A DNA stretch of 64,000 bases. It comes from Nocardioidaceae bacterium (lineage in GTDB: Bacteria > Actinomycetota > Actinomycetes > Propionibacteriales > Nocardioidaceae). Location of the stretch: positions 2,157,827-2,221,826 of the forward strand of contig CP076053.1 of assembly GCA_018672315.1 (NCBI GenBank). The letters are read 5' to 3'. The position numbers were made by a program, and so were the translations under genes. The stretch's first letter is position 1. Every line of letters begins with the position of its first letter. The notes beneath the pieces are model-generated. The model was not told where the DNA came from and did not search any database. It was given only the letters and a program-made list of their open reading frames with translations. Positions 1 to 7,954 of the stretch are shown piece by piece.

Positions 1-1
1 G

Positions 2-352
2 ACGCTGGCGCTGCTGAGCGCGCTCGAGCTCGTCGGCGTGCTCGCGCTCCTGGTGCCGACCGAGGCGGCGGCATACGTGTCCTTCGCGGTGCTCGGGGTC
101 GCCGCCGGCGGGGTCGGCGTCGCCAACGGCACCGTGTGGGCGCGTACGTTCGGGCTCGCGGGACTCGGCCGCCTGCAGGGTCGTGCGCAGTCGTCGATGA
201 TCACCTCCGCGGCGGTCGCCCCGCTGGTGCCGGCGCTGTCGTTGTCGCAGACGGGGTCGTACGTCGCCTCGCTCGTCGTGCTCGCCCTCGTCGCCGCGGC
301 CGCCCTGACCCTGTCGCTCCTGCCTGATGCGGGCGCGCGCCGAGCGGACTGA
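2..352 (+). CDS. MFS-type transporter, C-terminal end (partial)
   Basis: The reading frame is open from the first bases of the window and stops at 350-352, so only the last ~116 residues are present and the real start lies upstream. The visible part is strongly hydrophobic with three likely membrane segments, joined by a short basic, glycine-rich loop (residues WARTFGLAGLGRLQGRAQSS), a pattern like the later helices of major facilitator permeases. The protein ends in a short charged tail. Substrate cannot be judged. It is followed after 48 bp by a flavoprotein gene on the same strand. Confidence 0.6.
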   Translation, partial: TLALLSALELVGVLALLVPTEAAAYVSFAVLGVAAGGVGVANGTVWARTFGLAGLGRLQGRAQSSMITSAAVAPLVPALSLSQTGSYVASLVVLALVAAAALTLSLLPDAGARRAD

Positions 353-400
353 TCCTGCCGCCTGCGTGATCACGCGCAGCTGGTCGGGCATAGGTCCTCC

Positions 401-1831
401 ATGACCACCGCCATCGTCGTCGGCTCCGGCCCCAACGGGCTCGCAGCAGCCGTACGCCTCGCCGAGGCCGGTCTCGACGTGACCGTGCTCGAGGCCGACG
501 ACCGCATCGGCGGGGGAGCGTCCAGCGCGGAGCTGACCGTGCCGGGTGTGATCCACGACCTCGGATCCGGCTTCCACCCCCTCGGGGTCGCCTCGCCGTT
601 CTTCCGCGACCAGGACCTGGCCCGGCACGGACTGCGCTACGTCTGGCCCGAGGTGCAGGTCGCCCATCCCCTCGACGACGAGCCTGCGGGGCTGATCTAC
701 CGCGATGTGGAGCGGACCGCTTCGCGGCTCGGTGAGGACGCCGACGCCTGGCGTGATCTCTTCGGCGCCTTCGCCGGGCACACCGAGCATCTCGCCGACG
801 ACGCCTTGGCGGCCCTGACGACGATCCCGCGGCACCCGCTGCTCCTGGCCCGCTTCGGACTGCGCGCCGCGCAGCCGGCCGGCCTGCTCGCGCGGCGCTG
901 GAAGACCGCCGCGGCCCGGGGACTCTGGGCCGGGTGCGCGGCCCATGGCACGACTCCGTTCAGCAACCCTCTCTCCTCGGCAGCCGGGCTCCTGCTCGCC
1001 GTCGCCGCGCACTCCCACGGGTGGCCCGTCGCCCAGGGCGGGTCGCAGTCGGTCGCCGACGCTCTCGTCTCACGGCTCCGCGAGCTGGGCGGGAGCGTCG
1101 AGACGGGCGTACGCGTGACCTCGGTCGACGACCTCCCGCCGCACGACGTGCTGATGCTCGACACCGCCCCCGGGGCCGCCGCGCAGATCCTCGGCGACCG
1201 TCTCCCGGGTCGGGTGCGGCGGACGTACACGTCGTGGAAGCACGGGCCCGGGTCGTTCAAGATCGACATCGCGGTCGAGGGCGGACTGCCGTGGACGGAC
1301 CCCGACGTCGGCCGCGCCGGCACCGTGCACCTGGGTGGGACCTTCGAGGAGATCGCGTACGCCGAGCGCGAGGTCGCGGCCGGCCGGCTCGCCGAGCGCC
1401 CGTACGTGCTGCTGGGTCAGCAGTCGGTCGCCGATCCGACCCGAGCGGCCGGCGACGTGCACCCGGTGTGGGCGTACGCCCACGTGCCGAACGGGTGGGA
1501 GGGCACCCGGGAGGAGGGCTACGAGCTGATCATGCGTCAGATCGAGCGGTTCGCGCCGGGCGCGAGGGACCGCGTGGTCGGGCGGTCCGAGCACTCCCCG
1601 GCCGACCTGGAGGCCTGGAACCCCAACTACGTCGGCGGCGACATCGCCGCCGGCGCCACGGGGCCGATGCAGCTGGCCATGCGCCCACGGCTCACGCCCC
1701 AGCCGTGGCTGACCGGCGTGAAGGGCGTCTACCTCTGCTCGGCGGCCACGCTGCCCGGCCCAGGCGTGCACGGCATGTGCGGGCAGAACGCCGCGGTCAC
1801 GGCCCTGCGAGCGCTGAAGCTGCCCGGCTGA
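401..1831 (+). CDS. FAD-dependent oxidoreductase, phytoene desaturase (CrtI)-like
   Basis: 476 residues. The N-terminus is a classic dinucleotide-binding fold, VVGSGPNGLAAAVRLAEAG (about residues 6-24), followed by the acidic end of the second strand (VLEADDRIGGG). The C-terminus has the matching FAD-contact motif near LCSAATLPGPGVHGMCG, a typical ending of CrtI-like amine-oxidase superfamily members. These enzymes oxidise or isomerise hydrophobic substrates with FAD. No carotenoid synthesis genes (crtB, crtE) lie nearby, so a carotenoid role is not supported; many actinobacteria carry such paralogues of unknown substrate. Start chosen at the ATG at 401, although no strong ribosome site precedes it. 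Confidence 0.8.
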   Translation: MTTAIVVGSGPNGLAAAVRLAEAGLDVTVLEADDRIGGGASSAELTVPGVIHDLGSGFHPLGVASPFFRDQDLARHGLRYVWPEVQVAHPLDDEPAGLIYRDVERTASRLGEDADAWRDLFGAFAGHTEHLADDALAALTTIPRHPLLLARFGLRAAQPAGLLARRWKTAAARGLWAGCAAHGTTPFSNPLSSAAGLLLAVAAHSHGWPVAQGGSQSVADALVSRLRELGGSVETGVRVTSVDDLPPHDVLMLDTAPGAAAQILGDRLPGRVRRTYTSWKHGPGSFKIDIAVEGGLPWTDPDVGRAGTVHLGGTFEEIAYAEREVAAGRLAERPYVLLGQQSVADPTRAAGDVHPVWAYAHVPNGWEGTREEGYELIMRQIERFAPGARDRVVGRSEHSPADLEAWNPNYVGGDIAAGATGPMQLAMRPRLTPQPWLTGVKGVYLCSAATLPGPGVHGMCGQNAAVTALRALKLPG

Positions 1832-1923
1832 GCCGGGCTGAGCCGGCTGGGGGAGGCCCCGTCCGTGCCGCCTCTCCCTCCGTGGGAGGGTGTGTCCCGC
1901 CGTGCTCCTCGCAGCCCGGTCAC

Positions 1924-1997
1924 GCGGACGTGGTGTAAAAGCAGCGCACTTCTCTTCCAGAGAAGAGGTCGAGGTTCGAATCCTCGCGTCCGCTCCA
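1924..1997 (+). tRNA. tRNA-Gly (anticodon TCC), CCA encoded
   Basis: A full cloverleaf can be drawn: acceptor stem GCGGACG (1924-1930) with CGTCCGC (1987-1993), D stem GTGT/GCGC, anticodon stem CTTCT/AGAAG around the loop CTTCCAG with anticodon TCC at 1956-1958, and T arm CGAGG-TTCGAAT-CCTCG (1970-1986). Discriminator T at 1994 is followed by a genomic CCA (1995-1997). The D loop is AAAAGCA, so the usual G18-G19 pair appears as A-G, which is unusual. A tRNA for GGA codons is expected to read a minor glycine codon in this GC-rich genome. Confidence 0.9.
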
Positions 1998-2024
1998 TCT
2001 CTTCTGGGCGCCGCGCACGTCGAC

Positions 2025-2567
2025 TCAGGAGCCCGAGCGCAACGGACTCCCGGGTGGCGCCGAACCGAACCCGTCGCGCGACCGGGTCAGGGGCACGTCG
2101 TGACGCCCGCAGTAGTGCTGCGGCACGTGCAGCAGCCGGGCGCGACGGTCCTCCCTGCCCAGCCGTCGGATCGGGGGGACCGCGGGAGATGACGGGCCGG
2201 GGGTGTCCCAGGTCGAGCCTGTCGGTCGCACCGCGAGAGCCCAGGAGCCGCCGTTGCGGGCGACGGCGACCTCGCGGATCTCCGACCAGGTCCACGATCC
2301 CCGCGTCTGCGACGACACGCTTCGCACCGCGATGCCCTCCGCGTCGATGCGGACACCGGTCCGTCCGAGGAAGACGGCTGCGGCTACCACCGCCGCGATC
2401 GTGCTGCCCTCAGGTGAGAGCCAGTCGGCGTCGACGAGACTGCGCACCACCACGACGACAGCGGCGATCCCTGCAAGAACGGTGAGAACGCCGAGCGCAA
2501 CGCGCCCCCACGAGGCGACGCCCTGAGTGAAAACCGGCGCGTCCGATGTTGCCTTGCCCGATGGCAC
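2025..2567 (-). CDS. Small membrane protein with PH-domain-like region
   Basis: 180 residues with a GTG start at 2567, only 16 bp after the crotonase stop, so probably the last gene of the minus-strand group. Two hydrophobic segments lie at about residues 20-42 and 52-70. They are followed by a beta-rich stretch (GVRIDAEGIAVRSV, then SWTWSEIREVAVAR) of the kind seen in bacterial PH/DUF304-type membrane proteins. The C-terminal ~60 residues are proline- and arginine-rich without recognisable motif. Function is unknown, and the family assignment is tentative. Confidence 0.55.
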   Translation of the reverse strand: MPSGKATSDAPVFTQGVASWGRVALGVLTVLAGIAAVVVVVRSLVDADWLSPEGSTIAAVVAAAVFLGRTGVRIDAEGIAVRSVSSQTRGSWTWSEIREVAVARNGGSWALAVRPTGSTWDTPGPSSPAVPPIRRLGREDRRARLLHVPQHYCGRHDVPLTRSRDGFGSAPPGSPLRSGS

Positions 2568-2583
2568 CTCGTTCGCTCCGCCC

Positions 2584-3462
2584 TCAGTCGCGGTAGATCC
2601 GCGGCAGGTCGCTCGCCGACGCGGTGAACTCCGGGCTGCGCTTCTCCCGGAAGGCCGCCACGCCCTCCTTGCCGTCCTCGATCGAGGTGTAGAACATCGC
2701 CAGCGAGTCCGCCTTGTGCGCCTCGAGCGGGTGGTCGAAGGACGGGTTGCGCCACAGCATCTGCCGCATCAGCGCGACCGACATCGGCGACCGACCCTCG
2801 GTGAACTTCCGCGCCAGGGCGTACGCCGCCTCCAGCAGCTCCTCCGGCTCGTGCACCGAGCGCACCAGCCGTCCGTCGCGCGCCTCCTCGGCGGAGAGGA
2901 TGTCGGCGGAGTAGCACCACTCCAGCGCCTGCTGCGGCCCGACGAGGCGCGGCAGGAACCAGCTCGAGCACGCCTCGGGCACGATGCCGAGCCGCCCGAA
3001 GACGAAGCCGATCCGGCCCTTGCTGCTCATCAGGCGGATGTCCATCGGGAGCGTCATGGTCGCGCCGATGCCCACCGCGGCTCCGTTGATGGCCGCGATG
3101 ACGGGCTTGCGGCAGGCGTGGATCGCCAGCACGACCTTGCCGCCGGTGTCGCGTACGCCGGAGTGGATCGGCTCCTCGGTGAGCCGCTCGTCGAGGTCCT
3201 CCGGGGTGGGGGAGAGCGTCTCGTCGAGGCCGAAGACGTTGCCCTCGGCGGAAAGGTCCATGCCGGCGCAGAACGCCTTGCCCCGCCCTGTGACGACGAC
3301 CGCGCGCACCGAGTCGTCGTCGTTGACCCGGGTGAAGGCGTCCTCCAAGTCGCGCGCCATCTGCACCGTGAACGAGTTCATCGCATCCGGGCGGTCGAGC
3401 CACAGCGTGAGGATGCCGTCGTCGTTGCTCCAGGTCAGGGTCTCGTACGTCGGGTCGCTCAC
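2584..3462 (-). CDS. Enoyl-CoA hydratase/isomerase (crotonase) family protein
   Basis: 292 residues from the GTG at 3462, chosen because GAGGAGAACC sits just before it; the frame stays open further upstream to 3504 but without such a site. The crotonase fold is clear: the oxyanion-hole region GKAFCAGMDLSAEG (about 61-74) and the second loop AAINGAAVGIGATM (123-136). By hand alignment the two glutamates used by classical hydratases are replaced (Thr135 and Gly159). A glutamate in GIVPEACSS (Glu163) falls where enoyl-CoA delta isomerases carry their catalytic acid. I therefore favour an isomerase-like role in fatty acid breakdown. It follows an LCP gene across a tandem repeat. Confidence 0.85.
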   Translation of the reverse strand: MSDPTYETLTWSNDDGILTLWLDRPDAMNSFTVQMARDLEDAFTRVNDDDSVRAVVVTGRGKAFCAGMDLSAEGNVFGLDETLSPTPEDLDERLTEEPIHSGVRDTGGKVVLAIHACRKPVIAAINGAAVGIGATMTLPMDIRLMSSKGRIGFVFGRLGIVPEACSSWFLPRLVGPQQALEWCYSADILSAEEARDGRLVRSVHEPEELLEAAYALARKFTEGRSPMSVALMRQMLWRNPSFDHPLEAHKADSLAMFYTSIEDGKEGVAAFREKRSPEFTASASDLPRIYRD

Positions 3463-3505
3463 GGTTCTCCTCGGGTCGGTGCGTGGTCGGGGCGACTCTG
3501 CCACG

Positions 3506-3590
3506 CCCGCGGGAATCGACCTCTCGCGGGAATCGACCTCTCGCGGGAAGTGACCTCTCGCGGGAAGTGACCCCTCGCGGGGAGTGGGCT
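3506..3590 (-). repeat. Five tandem 17-bp repeats after LCP stop codon
   Basis: Read on the plus strand the units are CTCGCGGGAATCGACCT or CTCGCGGGAAGTGACCC and variants, at 3506-3522, 3523-3539, 3540-3556, 3557-3573 and 3574-3590. On the coding (minus) strand the unit reads approximately GAGGGGTCACTTCCCGC. The array starts one base after the LCP stop codon (3592-3594) and lies upstream of the crotonase start. The same 17-mer in the same orientation relative to its upstream gene recurs at 38720-38770. No function is known to me. Confidence 0.9.
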
Positions 3591-3591
3591 C

Positions 3592-4905
3592 TCAGCGGGT
3601 GCCGGGCAGGCCGGAGCCCGTGCACAGCTGTCGACCGATGTCCTCGGTGCGGTCCTCCGCGATCAGGCGGAACATGCGGGGCGCGCGCTCGGGGTCCCAG
3701 TTCACCGCGAGGTCGACGATCGGCACCGAGCAGGTCAGACCGTTCTCGCCGTTGACGCGCGTCATCGCGAAGGCGAACCGGCCGAGGGCGAGGGCACCGG
3801 TGCCCTCGCCGACGGCGATGGACTTCGAGCCGGCCTGCCCGATGGCCCAGTACCGGAACGGGTCCAGCACGGTGCGCGGCGAGGTGATCTTCGACCCGAT
3901 CGCACTGACGACCTCGCGCTGGCGCGCGGCCCGGTCGATGTCGCCGAGCGTCGAGGTCTTGCGCGAGCGGGCGTAGCCCAGCGCACGCAGCCCGTTGACC
4001 TCGCTGCAGCCGCGGCGGATCTTCAGGTTCGCCAGCGGGTCCACGATCGGCTCCTCCGGGCACACGGTGATGCCGTCGACCGCGTTCACCAGCTGGACGA
4101 GACCGAGCAGGCCGATCTCGACGTACTCGTCGACGCGGATGCCCGTGTTCTGCTCGATCGTCTGCGCCAGCAGCGGTGCGCCGCCGAAGGCGTACGCCGC
4201 GTTGATCTTCGTGACGCCCTGGTCGGGCACGTCGACCAGCGAGTCCCGGGGGATCGAGAGCAGCAGGTTCGGACCGCTGCCGACGTGGAGGAGCAGGATG
4301 GTGTCGGTGCGCTGACCGACGTCCTCGGGACCCAGCGAGAGCCGACGCCGCTGCCGCTGGGTGAGGTCGCCGCGGCCGTCGTTGCCGACGACGAGGTACG
4401 TCGTGCCCGGCTGGCTCGCGGGTCGGTCACCGGCGGGTTCGAACTCCACGCGCGGCACCTGGGAGAAGGCGTAGAGCGGCACCGCGAGCAGGTAGACCAG
4501 CCAGGCGACCACGAGCAGCAGCAGCGCGCGCCGGATGCGACGACCCGTGCCGCGACGTCGTCGCGGACGGGGCGGCGGCGCGACAGCCGGTGCCGGTCGG
4601 TCCGGCGGAGGGCCGCTGAAGCGGCGGTCGTCCCCGCCACGACCGGCCGCGGCGCCACCACCGCGGGCCCCGGTGGTTTCGGCGGCGCCCGGGCGTCGGA
4701 TCACCTGGGTCTGCTCGTCGTCCGGATCGCGCGGGATGCGCATCACCTGGGTGGGGTCCGCGTCCTGGCTCGGACGCCGGGGGCCACGCGCCTCCCGGGA
4801 CCCGTCCGAGGAACGACCCTTGGAGCCGTACAGCCAGCCGAAGTCGTCCGCCGACTCCCCGGAGTCGCCGGAGCCACCACGACCACCGCGTCCGCTCTCA
4901 CCCAT
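3592..4905 (-). CDS. LytR-CpsA-Psr (LCP) family cell-wall polymer ligase
   Basis: 437 residues. A cytoplasmic tail of about 125 disordered residues is followed by a membrane helix (about 127-148) and an extracellular LCP domain. LCP hallmarks are visible: DTILLLHVG (201-209), the SIPRDSLVDVP arginine-aspartate motif (217-227), KINAAYAFGG (233-242) and a later arginine-rich YARSRKTSTLGDIDRAARQ. LCP enzymes transfer lipid-linked glycopolymers (arabinogalactan, teichoic acid) to peptidoglycan. The tail carries two similar motifs, DPTQVMRIP (Thr52) and EQTQVIRRP (Thr66), plausible Ser/Thr-kinase or FHA-domain sites. First gene of a minus-strand group ahead of the crotonase gene. Confidence 0.9.
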   Translation of the reverse strand: MGESGRGGRGGSGDSGESADDFGWLYGSKGRSSDGSREARGPRRPSQDADPTQVMRIPRDPDDEQTQVIRRPGAAETTGARGGGAAAGRGGDDRRFSGPPPDRPAPAVAPPPRPRRRRGTGRRIRRALLLLVVAWLVYLLAVPLYAFSQVPRVEFEPAGDRPASQPGTTYLVVGNDGRGDLTQRQRRRLSLGPEDVGQRTDTILLLHVGSGPNLLLSIPRDSLVDVPDQGVTKINAAYAFGGAPLLAQTIEQNTGIRVDEYVEIGLLGLVQLVNAVDGITVCPEEPIVDPLANLKIRRGCSEVNGLRALGYARSRKTSTLGDIDRAARQREVVSAIGSKITSPRTVLDPFRYWAIGQAGSKSIAVGEGTGALALGRFAFAMTRVNGENGLTCSVPIVDLAVNWDPERAPRMFRLIAEDRTEDIGRQLCTGSGLPGTR

Positions 4906-4931
4906 GGGGCGAGGTTAGCGGCGCCGGTGTC

Positions 4932-5801
4932 TCAGACCGGGCGGGCGAGCCGGTCGGCGACCACGCGCCAGACCGCGGGGTCGATGCCCATCGCCAGGTG
5001 CGGGGAGCCGATCTCGACGTGGTCCACGTGCGGTGAGGTGCGGTCCAGGCACGCACGCCAGGCGACGATGCCGTCGCGGCGGGAGAACATCGCGGTCACC
5101 GGGACGCTGATCGGCACCTCGTCGTGGGCGGCGCGCTCGGCCTGCTCCTTCGCCGAGGCGTCGTAGCGGCTCGCCACGAACGTGTACGCCGGTCCGCCCA
5201 CCACCGGGGTCCCGTACGTGACGACCCGACGCACCGCGTCGGGCGACCGGCGGGCGACCTCACGGGAGAGCACTCCACCGAGGCTCCAGCCGACCAGCGA
5301 GACCGGGCCGTGGCGTTCGGCGAGGTTCACGACCTGGGCGTGGAGGCGTCCCACGTCGGTGCGTACGTCGCCCTGGTTGGTGCCGAGGCCCCAGGACCGC
5401 GCGTCGTACCCGAGGCTGCGCAGGAACGTGCGGATCGGCCAGCCCGATGCCTCCGGCGCCTTCCATCCCGGCACGTCGACGACGACGTGCCCGTCACCGC
5501 GGGGCGCGCGGGTGAGGAACGGCGCGGCCAGGGCGAGGCGTACGCCGGTCAGCGGCGTGGTGACCTCTGCGAGCGTCAGGAGCCGCGAGGGGCCGGCGTC
5601 GGGTGGTGGGGTGTCGATGACCAGGTCGGCCAGGGGGTCGCTCAGCCCGGATCCACCACCGTTGATTTGTGGTCGGTGATTCCGGTGGAGCCTTCGCGTC
5701 GCTTGGTCTCGGGGCGTGGCTGATCTGCCGGTCGGTGCCGGCTTTTCCACTTCGAGGTCCTCGGTCGCGCCGTCTCTGGCTGGGTGGTCAGGTCGTGACA
5801 A
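4932..5801 (-). CDS. Alpha/beta hydrolase, 5' end replaced by insertion sequence
   Basis: The hydrolase proper spans 4932-5645 (237 residues) and keeps a complete catalytic triad by motif: nucleophile elbow GWSLGG, acid in SRRDGIV and histidine in GSPHLAM. It resembles lipase/esterase or PHB-depolymerase-like proteins. An IS1380-type element (5646-7282) entered right behind the original start. Rejoining the flanks gives GTG-CAG-CTGAGC, with the original start at 7293 and a protein of about 239 residues. The current frame runs into the element up to a TTG at 5801, which would add about 52 IS-derived residues. Whether the gene is still translated, from IS sequence, is unknown, so it may be a pseudogene. 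Confidence 0.7.
   Translation of the reverse strand: MSRPDHPARDGATEDLEVEKPAPTGRSATPRDQATRRLHRNHRPQINGGGSGLSDPLADLVIDTPPPDAGPSRLLTLAEVTTPLTGVRLALAAPFLTRAPRGDGHVVVDVPGWKAPEASGWPIRTFLRSLGYDARSWGLGTNQGDVRTDVGRLHAQVVNLAERHGPVSLVGWSLGGVLSREVARRSPDAVRRVVTYGTPVVGGPAYTFVASRYDASAKEQAERAAHDEVPISVPVTAMFSRRDGIVAWRACLDRTSPHVDHVEIGSPHLAMGIDPAVWRVVADRLARPV
5641..5645. repeat. Target-site duplication, left copy (CTCAG)
   Basis: CTCAG directly left of the insertion sequence; the identical right copy is at 7283-7287. Removing the element and one copy restores a continuous hydrolase reading frame with an upstream GTG. Confidence 0.85.
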
Positions 5802-7282
5802 GGGCTGGTGGCCCGGACGCGGTCGACCACAACAGTTTCCAGCGCGATGCCCACGGCCAGTGGGTGGGAAGGTGCAGGACGAGGCGCCGGCCGGTGGTCG
5901 CGATCCGGCCGGGGATGTTGATGATCCGGGTGCGCAGGGTTGCCCAGCGGGCGGTGCGCATCGAGGCAGCGACCGCGGTAGCGCGGGCGATGTTGAACGC
6001 GATCACGGCATGGGAGACCCAGGCGGCGTTGGCCGCGTACTTCCCCGACGGCAGGTGCGCGAGCGGACCATCCTTGAGCTCGGCGATGACCTGCTCGACC
6101 AGCGCGTGGTCACGATGACGTTGATCAGCCTCGACGGTCGAAAGTGTGCTGTTGGTGATGAAGGCGTGGTGGCGGTAGGTCGCGAACAGCTCGCCCTGCT
6201 CGGTCCCGTCCGATGCCAGGGGCTGGAGTCGCTTGACCCGGCGCACGACCAGACGACACCGGACGTGCTCGCGCTTGCGGCGGCCGGTGAACGCCACGAA
6301 GGGAACTTCGGCGACCTCGGCGTCGCTGACCCAGCGTTGCTCGTCCTCGTCGTAGACCGCGTTGGGGTACTCGATCGGCTTCCAGGCACCTGCGTCGATG
6401 CTGGTGATCGCCGCGGTCACGCTCGGCGTCATCCGCGCGGTCACCGAGAACCACGTCTTGTGCCGCAGGGCGGTGCCGACGAACGCGTGCCCGTAGTAGG
6501 CGGAGTCCGCACGCGCCAGGATCCGACCGGTCACGCCAGCGGCGCGGGCGGTCGTGATCACCTGGGCCAACAACCTGCCGGCGCCCCTCGCGGAAGCGGT
6601 GTTGCCCTTGCGGAGCCGGGCGCGGGCGATGACTGGTGCTGCGGTCGGAGTCGAGATCGCCGCCAGCTGGACGTTGAGACCGCGCTGGCCGGTGTACCCG
6701 AACGCCGCTCCCTGCTTGGCGTAGCCGTGGACCTCGCGGACGGTGTCGTCGACATCAACGAACGCAATCCCGTCCGCGTCCGAACCGGCGAGCAGGCCGG
6801 GCACCCGGGTCGCGAGTCCGGCCAGCAGCCCGGCGTTGATCTTGTCGAGCTGCTGCACGTGCCCGTGGGTGAACGAGCGCAGGAACGTGCCCAGCGTCGA
6901 CGGTGCCCGGACCCCGGCGAACAGTCGGCCCATCCCACCGTGGCGCAACAGGTCGAGGTCATCGATGGAATCCGCACCGGCGAGCATCCCGCCGACCACC
7001 GACGCGGTCTTCGCAGCAGCGTTCGGCGAGGCCACCGTCAGGTCGTCGAGAAGGTCGTAGAGCCCGGCCGACTCGGCCAGCCGCAGCGCCGGGACCAGAC
7101 CGGCTGCCGACACCAGGTTCGGGTCATCGAACACAGGCCGGATCGTGTGAGAAGGTTTCACTTACGAGGTGCCCCTCTTGAGTGGTTCGGATCGGACGTC
7201 GCAATCCAGATCCTCCCTGCTCAGGAGGGCATTCTCGTTCTACGCCACGCTCACGCCACCACTCGACATCGGTGGATCAGGG
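5646..7282 (-). mobile_element. IS1380-family insertion sequence, 1637 bp
   Basis: The ends are imperfect inverted repeats. The left end at 5646 begins CCCGGATCCACCACCG, and the right end at 7282 read inwards begins CCCTGATCCACCGATG (14 of 19 bases match). The element is flanked by a direct repeat CTCAG at 5641-5645 and 7283-7287, a target-site duplication. IS1380 members are about 1.65 kb with one transposase and usually report 4-bp duplications; here 5 bp fit, one of which may be chance. The intact ends, exact duplication and uninterrupted transposase suggest a fairly recent insertion. Confidence 0.9.
5788..7161 (-). CDS. IS1380-family transposase
   Basis: 457 residues, GTG start at 7161 with AGAGGGG about 10 bases upstream. 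The protein shows a DDE-type layout. First acid region: FVDVDDTVREVHGYAKQG, followed by GYTGQRGLNVQLA. Second: ILARADSAYYGHAF. C-terminal acid helix: HRDHALVEQVIAELKDGPLAHLP, with the conserved tail AANAAWVSHAVIAFNIAR. These are the family's usual landmarks. It acts on the element ends at 5646 and 7282. The frame is intact, so it may still be active. Its stop (5788-5790) lies about 145 bp inside the left end. Confidence 0.92.
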   Translation of the reverse strand: MKPSHTIRPVFDDPNLVSAAGLVPALRLAESAGLYDLLDDLTVASPNAAAKTASVVGGMLAGADSIDDLDLLRHGGMGRLFAGVRAPSTLGTFLRSFTHGHVQQLDKINAGLLAGLATRVPGLLAGSDADGIAFVDVDDTVREVHGYAKQGAAFGYTGQRGLNVQLAAISTPTAAPVIARARLRKGNTASARGAGRLLAQVITTARAAGVTGRILARADSAYYGHAFVGTALRHKTWFSVTARMTPSVTAAITSIDAGAWKPIEYPNAVYDEDEQRWVSDAEVAEVPFVAFTGRRKREHVRCRLVVRRVKRLQPLASDGTEQGELFATYRHHAFITNSTLSTVEADQRHRDHALVEQVIAELKDGPLAHLPSGKYAANAAWVSHAVIAFNIARATAVAASMRTARWATLRTRIINIPGRIATTGRRLVLHLPTHWPWASRWKLLWSTASGPPALVTT

Positions 7283-7287
7283 CTCAG
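7283..7287. repeat. Target-site duplication, right copy (CTCAG)
   Basis: CTCAG directly right of the insertion sequence, matching 5641-5645. The adjacent CTGCAC (7288-7293) is the reverse complement of GTG-CAG, the inferred first two codons of the hydrolase before insertion. Confidence 0.85.
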
Positions 7288-7348
7288 CTGCACGGGGGGA
7301 ACGGTAACCGGGACGCGGCCGGGGCGCCGCCCGTGAATACTGGCCCGC

Positions 7349-7870
7349 GTGAGCCACGAGACCGACCGCCCCGCCCCCCTGGCGCCCGCGTACAGCCGCG
7401 TCTCGCTCGCGCACCTCGCCGGTCACGAGGACTCCAACCTGCTCGGCAACGTGCACGGCGGCGTCATCATGAAGCTCGTCGACTCGACCGCGGGTGCGGT
7501 GGCGCAGCGGCACAGTGCCGGTCCCGCGGTGACCGCGGCGATGGATGAGATGGCCTTCCTCCACCCGGTGCAGATCGGCGACATCATCCGGACGCACGCG
7601 CAGGTGAACTGGGCGGGCAGCAGCTCGATGGAGATCGGCGTACGCGTCGAGGCGCAGCCGTGGGACGAGGCGGGCGACACCGCCAAGCACGTCGCGAGCG
7701 CCTACCTCGTCTTCGTGGCCGTGGACACCGACGGCAGCCCGCGGCGCATAGCGCCGCTGGAGCTGACCGACGACGAGGAGCGGCGTCGGTCGCGCGAGGC
7801 GGAGATCCGCCGGTCGCACCGGCTCGCCAGCAAGGACGAGATCCAGCGCGGGCGGCGGGGCGAGAGCTGA
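7349..7870 (+). CDS. Acyl-CoA thioesterase, hotdog fold
   Basis: 173 residues from a GTG. The hotdog-fold active-site helix is plain: EDSNLLGNVHGGVIMKLVDS (about 28-47), which places the Asn, the HGG turn and the Asp typical of BACH/YciA-type acyl-CoA hydrolases. It is followed by AAMDEMAFLHPVQIGDII. These enzymes hydrolyse acyl-CoA to free acid and CoA, usually as trimers or hexamers of single or double hotdog units. A charged C-terminal tail (DDEERRRSREAEIRRSHRL) is likely helical. It is divergent from the disrupted hydrolase; before the IS arrived only about 55 bp separated the two starts. Confidence 0.88.
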   Translation: MSHETDRPAPLAPAYSRVSLAHLAGHEDSNLLGNVHGGVIMKLVDSTAGAVAQRHSAGPAVTAAMDEMAFLHPVQIGDIIRTHAQVNWAGSSSMEIGVRVEAQPWDEAGDTAKHVASAYLVFVAVDTDGSPRRIAPLELTDDEERRRSREAEIRRSHRLASKDEIQRGRRGES

Positions 7871-7954
7871 CCCCTCGCCCCGGCGCGCCGGTCCGCGAAA
7901 CCCGGTCGGCGAGGACGACACTGGTGGAGCTCTCGTCTCAGGAAGGTCTTCCCC

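Noticed and set aside
3506-3590. CRISPR array
   Set aside because: The 17-bp units are directly adjacent with no unique spacers, and no cas genes are nearby.
2384-4063. 559-codon minus-strand frame spanning the crotonase and LCP genes
   Set aside because: It runs in another frame across two well-supported genes and through the tandem repeat; its translation is Arg/Pro-rich and meaningless.
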